From Streptomyces phaeolivaceus (GTDB lineage Bacteria > Actinomycetota > Actinomycetes > Streptomycetales > Streptomycetaceae): DNA of 64,000 nucleotides. Below are positions 61,195 to 64,000 of this stretch, piece after piece (positions within the stretch are counted from its first letter, which is position 1; the number at the start of each line of letters is the position of its first letter). The DNA is taken from positions 4,030,001 to 4,094,000 of the forward strand of contig NZ_CP045096.1 of NCBI RefSeq assembly GCF_009184865.1, given 5' to 3'. The notes below the pieces were generated by a model. It had not been told where the DNA came from. It did no database searches and saw only the letters and a list, made by a program, of their open reading frames with translations. The position numbers and the translations under genes were made by a program.

Positions 61195-62070
61195 CTAATC
61201 CGTCAGCGCCGACAAGCTGTCCCGGATGCAGTCCATCTGCGCCCGCACCCCGTCCCAGCTCTCCCCGTGCTCCCGCAACACCCTCTCCGTCTCCCGAGCC
61301 ACCCACTCCTCCCGCCGCCGCGCCTCGGCCAACGCCTCCTCCGCCCGCTCCTCCGCGTCGTCCCGCATCCGCGCCGCGTCCGCCTCCGCCGCCGCGAACT
61401 CCCGCTCCGCCTCGGCGAGGGCGGCCTCCGCCCGAGCCACCCGGTCGGCCTGCCCCGCGTCGAACGCGGCCTCCCGCTCCGCGACCTCCCGCTCGATCCC
61501 GGCCACCCGCTCGTCGTACTCCTTGGCGAGTTCGGCGAGCATCCCCTCGGTCCGCTCCCGCACCTCCCGCAGCGCGGCCAGCGCCTCGCCCCGCCCCTCC
61601 TTCACCCCGCGCCGGGCCTCGATCCGCAGCTCGTCGGCCTCGGCCTGGGCGGCCAGCAGCAGCTGCCGGGCCCGCTCCTCGGCCTCGTCGCGCAACCCGT
61701 CGGCGTACGCCCGCGCCGCGTCCCGCAGCCGCTGCCCGCTCTCCTCCCCCTCCTCGGTGATCCGCCGGGCATCGTCGCGCCCGCCCTCCCGGACGGCCGC
61801 GGCCTCCTCGACACCGAGGGCGAACAGATGCCTCGCGCTCTCGCCGAGCGCCTCGTACGTCTGGGGGGTCAGTCCGGCGACCGTCTCGCGCAGCCGGTCG
61901 AGGTCCGCGCCCATCTCGCGGGCCAGCACGGTCAGCCGGGCGGCCCGCTCCCACGCGGCGTCCCGGTCCCCGGAGAGCGCCGCCGCGTGGCTGTCGACCT
62001 GGTCGGGGCGGTATCCACGCCGTACGAGGTCGAACTCGAAGTCATGGGGTGCCGTCGGTGCGCTGCTCAT
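61195..62070 (-). CDS. DivIVA-like coiled-coil protein (cellulose-binding type)
   Basis: This 291-residue cytoplasmic protein starts with a DivIVA-like segment (FDLVRRGYRPDQVDSHAAAL, about residues 13-32) and continues as a nearly unbroken Ala/Glu/Arg coiled coil to about residue 275. Streptomyces proteins of this build are often annotated as cellulose-binding proteins and relate to the FilP/Scy cytoskeletal group, important at hyphal tips. The ATG at 62070 follows GGAGAGG. Confidence 0.85.
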   Translation of the reverse strand: MSSAPTAPHDFEFDLVRRGYRPDQVDSHAAALSGDRDAAWERAARLTVLAREMGADLDRLRETVAGLTPQTYEALGESARHLFALGVEEAAAVREGGRDDARRITEEGEESGQRLRDAARAYADGLRDEAEERARQLLLAAQAEADELRIEARRGVKEGRGEALAALREVRERTEGMLAELAKEYDERVAGIEREVAEREAAFDAGQADRVARAEAALAEAEREFAAAEADAARMRDDAEERAEEALAEARRREEWVARETERVLREHGESWDGVRAQMDCIRDSLSALTD

Positions 62071-62215
62071 GCTGGGCCCTCTCCGCCGGACGCACACGAA
62101 ATGATGATTTCGCGCATATCTTGATGTATCGGGCAGAAGTGTTCATAACGCGACACTCCGTGCGGGGGTCACGGGAGGCGGCGGCACCCGTACGAAAAGG
62201 GGGCGCGACGGGTAC

Positions 62216-62267
62216 GCCGCAGGGGCCCGGCCCGGTCTCGTACGAGACCGGGCCGGGCCCCTGCGGC
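62216..62267. terminator. 52-bp perfect palindrome
   Basis: The 25-bp arms (gccgcaggggcccggcccgg plus tctcg) are exact complements around a central TA. It lies 25 bp past the stop of the collagen-like gene at 62292, on the minus strand, and should be its terminator. Confidence 0.8.
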
Positions 62268-62291
62268 GACGCGGCCGTCAGCCGCGGCGGA

Positions 62292-64000
62292 TCACAGCAG
62301 TCCGTCCCACATCTGCTCCAGCAGCACCGACCACCAGCTCTCCGGCGAGGCGAGCGCCGCCGGGTCGAGGGCGGCGAGCTGGGCCTGGAAGTCGACGGTC
62401 CAGCGGCCCGCCTGCTCCTGGTTGAGGCCGAAGCGGAGCCGCCACATACGGCCGAGGAGGGCGAGGCAGCGCGCGAACTCCGGCAGCCCGGTGTTCACGA
62501 ACTGCGGCGGCACGGGAGCACCGCCCGGTCCCGCCTCCACCGGTACGGCCACGATGTTCGCCGTGCCGTACTGCACACACAGCGCCTTGCCGAAGTCGCT
62601 GCCCATCACCAGGTACGAGCCCGCGTCGGCCGCCGGCTGCACCCCGCGCTCCTGGGCCAGCTCCGCCAGCGTCGGCACCGGGCGGCCCGGCTGGGCCTGC
62701 GCCCAGAAGAACGGGCCCATGTCGACGGGCAGTCCGGCGACGACGAGCGTGTGCGCCACGATCGGCGGGACGCCCTGCCGCGACACCGCCTGCTGGTCGA
62801 ACCGGAACACCCCCGGTCCGAACGCCGCCGCCAGCTCCTGCCCGATCGCCTCCGGCGGGATCGGCGGCGTCGGCTGCACCGGGTGCAGCGGAGCCCGCAC
62901 CGGCGCGAGCCGGGCCGGACCGTCCGCGACCTGGTGCAACTCGCCCTGGTGCGCGATGAGTTGAGCCATGCCCTGCTGCCGGCTCGCGTGGTCCTTGCCG
63001 TAGGGGGCGATGGAGGTGATGCGCGCGTTCGGCCACTGCTCGCGGATCATCCGGGCGCAGTAGGCACCCGGCAGCTCGCACGACTCCAGCTCGGTGTGCA
63101 GCTCCAGCACGGCCTCCGGCGGGATGTTCATCCCGCGCAGCTCATGGAAGATCTGCCACTCGGGGTGCGGCGTGCCCGGCTGCGAACGCCGGATCACCTG
63201 CTGCTCGGAGCCGTCCGGTGCCCGGAACCGCAGCACGGCCTGGTAGCCGGGGCCGACGGTCGGCTGCCCGGCGGGCGGCTGCGGATAGCCGTACGCCGGC
63301 GGAGCCCCCATCGGCGGCCCCGGCTGACCGGGCATCGGCTGTCCGGGCATGCCGTGCGGAGTCCCCGGCGGCATCCCGTGCGGACCGGGCGGCACACCGG
63401 GCCCGCCCGGACCACCGACCGGCGGCCCGGCCAGCATCGTCTCGGCGTGGTGCACGGGACCGGGGGCACCCGGCGGCTGCCCCGGAGCGCCGGGCGCACC
63501 CGGAGCGACCGGACCGCCGACCGCGGGCCCGGCGAGCATCGTCGCCGCATGGTGCACACCACCCGCCGGCGTACCCCCCGGCGGATTCGGCGCACCAGGG
63601 GCGCCAGGAGCACCGGGCGCGCCGGGCTGACCGGGCTGACCCGGAGCCCCGGGAGGGCCGGGCGGCAGCGGCGCACCCGGACCGCCGACCGCGGGCCCGG
63701 CCAGCATCGTCGCCGCATGGTGCACACCACCCGCCGGCGTACCCCCCGGCGGATTCGGCGCACCAGGGGCGCCAGGAGCACCGGGCGCACCGGGCGCGCC
63801 AGGCTGACCGGGAGCGCCGGGCCGGCCAGGGGCGCCGGGCGTGCCCGGGAAGCCCTCCGGCCCGTTCGGGCCGAGGGAGGAGACCAGTTGGGTCGGCACG
63901 TACCCGCCCGCCGGGGTGCCCGGCGCGCCGGGCCCGGACGGCGGCGGGGGCGTGGCGCCCGGCCGGGCGCCCGGTGTCCCCGGGGTGCCCGGCGGAGCCG
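62292..64000 (-). CDS. collagen-like protein with deaminase-like and SUKH-4-like domains, partial
   Basis: The frame is open to the right edge, so the N-terminus is missing; 568 residues are visible. The first 220 or so are Gly-Pro-Ala collagen-like repeats, including an exact 29-residue duplicate (GAPNPPGGTPAGG...). A folded part follows with LELHTELESCELPGAYC, a His-x-Glu plus paired-Cys zinc pattern seen in cytidine-deaminase-like toxins. The C-terminal about 200 residues resemble SUKH-4 immunity proteins (LCVQYGTANIVAV, FVNTGLPEFARCLALLGRMW). The 101 bases to the right of the GTG at 63899 continue the frame. The family calls are from memory of these folds. Confidence 0.75.
   Translation of the reverse strand, partial: APPGTPGTPGARPGATPPPPSGPGAPGTPAGGYVPTQLVSSLGPNGPEGFPGTPGAPGRPGAPGQPGAPGAPGAPGAPGAPNPPGGTPAGGVHHAATMLAGPAVGGPGAPLPPGPPGAPGQPGQPGAPGAPGAPGAPNPPGGTPAGGVHHAATMLAGPAVGGPVAPGAPGAPGQPPGAPGPVHHAETMLAGPPVGGPGGPGVPPGPHGMPPGTPHGMPGQPMPGQPGPPMGAPPAYGYPQPPAGQPTVGPGYQAVLRFRAPDGSEQQVIRRSQPGTPHPEWQIFHELRGMNIPPEAVLELHTELESCELPGAYCARMIREQWPNARITSIAPYGKDHASRQQGMAQLIAHQGELHQVADGPARLAPVRAPLHPVQPTPPIPPEAIGQELAAAFGPGVFRFDQQAVSRQGVPPIVAHTLVVAGLPVDMGPFFWAQAQPGRPVPTLAELAQERGVQPAADAGSYLVMGSDFGKALCVQYGTANIVAVPVEAGPGGAPVPPQFVNTGLPEFARCLALLGRMWRLRFGLNQEQAGRWTVDFQAQLAALDPAALASPESWWSVLLEQMWDGLL

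Overview
The window is chromosomal DNA of a Streptomyces. It is about 70 % G+C with strong third-position G/C. The genes carry Streptomyces hallmarks: a tRNA-Leu(UAA) that matches bldA, actinobacterial divIC, two resuscitation-promoting-factor hydrolases, a c-di-AMP (ydaO) riboswitch and a cellulose-binding/DivIVA-like coiled-coil protein. The gene order resembles what I remember of the S. coelicolor core region around SCO3070-SCO3115; this is memory, not a search.

Layout. 1-9 kb: a membrane-protein fragment at the left edge, a roadblock-fold protein, a lipoprotein, an APC permease, a small membrane protein preceded by an 18-bp tandem array, an RpiR regulator coupled to a histidine-ammonia-lyase-family protein with an altered MIO triad, and cystathionine beta-synthase. 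9-20 kb: an SGNH hydrolase, an acetyl-CoA acetyltransferase, small conserved proteins, a BI-1 membrane protein, bldA, a LolD/FtsX-type ABC exporter and a cyclopropane-fatty-acid-synthase-like methyltransferase. 20-34 kb, almost all minus strand: ndh with a Rex-like box far upstream, ppx/gppA, a DUF501 protein, divIC, eno, two Rpf/LysM proteins, a P450, an unknown protein, MazG, a SurA-like lipoprotein, and a Ser/Thr kinase coupled to a membrane protein. 34.5-37.5 kb: an N6-methylase-like protein with an HPPF motif, and a divergent lipoprotein.

37.8-45.4 kb is a 7.5-kb mobile element inserted in frame into an HNH-endonuclease lipoprotein gene. It has imperfect terminal inverted repeats and a shared 7-bp core. 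It encodes three overlapping tyrosine recombinases, an HTH/coiled-coil protein (DUF6262-like), a Nudix hydrolase, and an intact paralogue of the HNH gene it interrupts. Joining the two host halves at the core gives a 241-codon frame. The third recombinase contains a TTA codon, so its translation should need the bldA tRNA found 28 kb away. This is the most interesting unit in the window.

46-64 kb: a SCO6745-family protein divergent from a TetR regulator with duplicated operator-like repeats, mfd, a DUF2079 membrane protein, a second LolD/FtsX ABC pair, an MFS exporter, a DUF485/acetate-type symporter pair, a DivIVA-like protein and, running off the right edge, a collagen-like protein with a deaminase-like domain and a SUKH-4-like domain.

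A family of G+C-rich palindromic intergenic repeats occurs in at least five gaps (about 10.0, 12.6, 19.9, 51.65 and 61.1 kb). Strong hairpin terminators separate many convergent genes.
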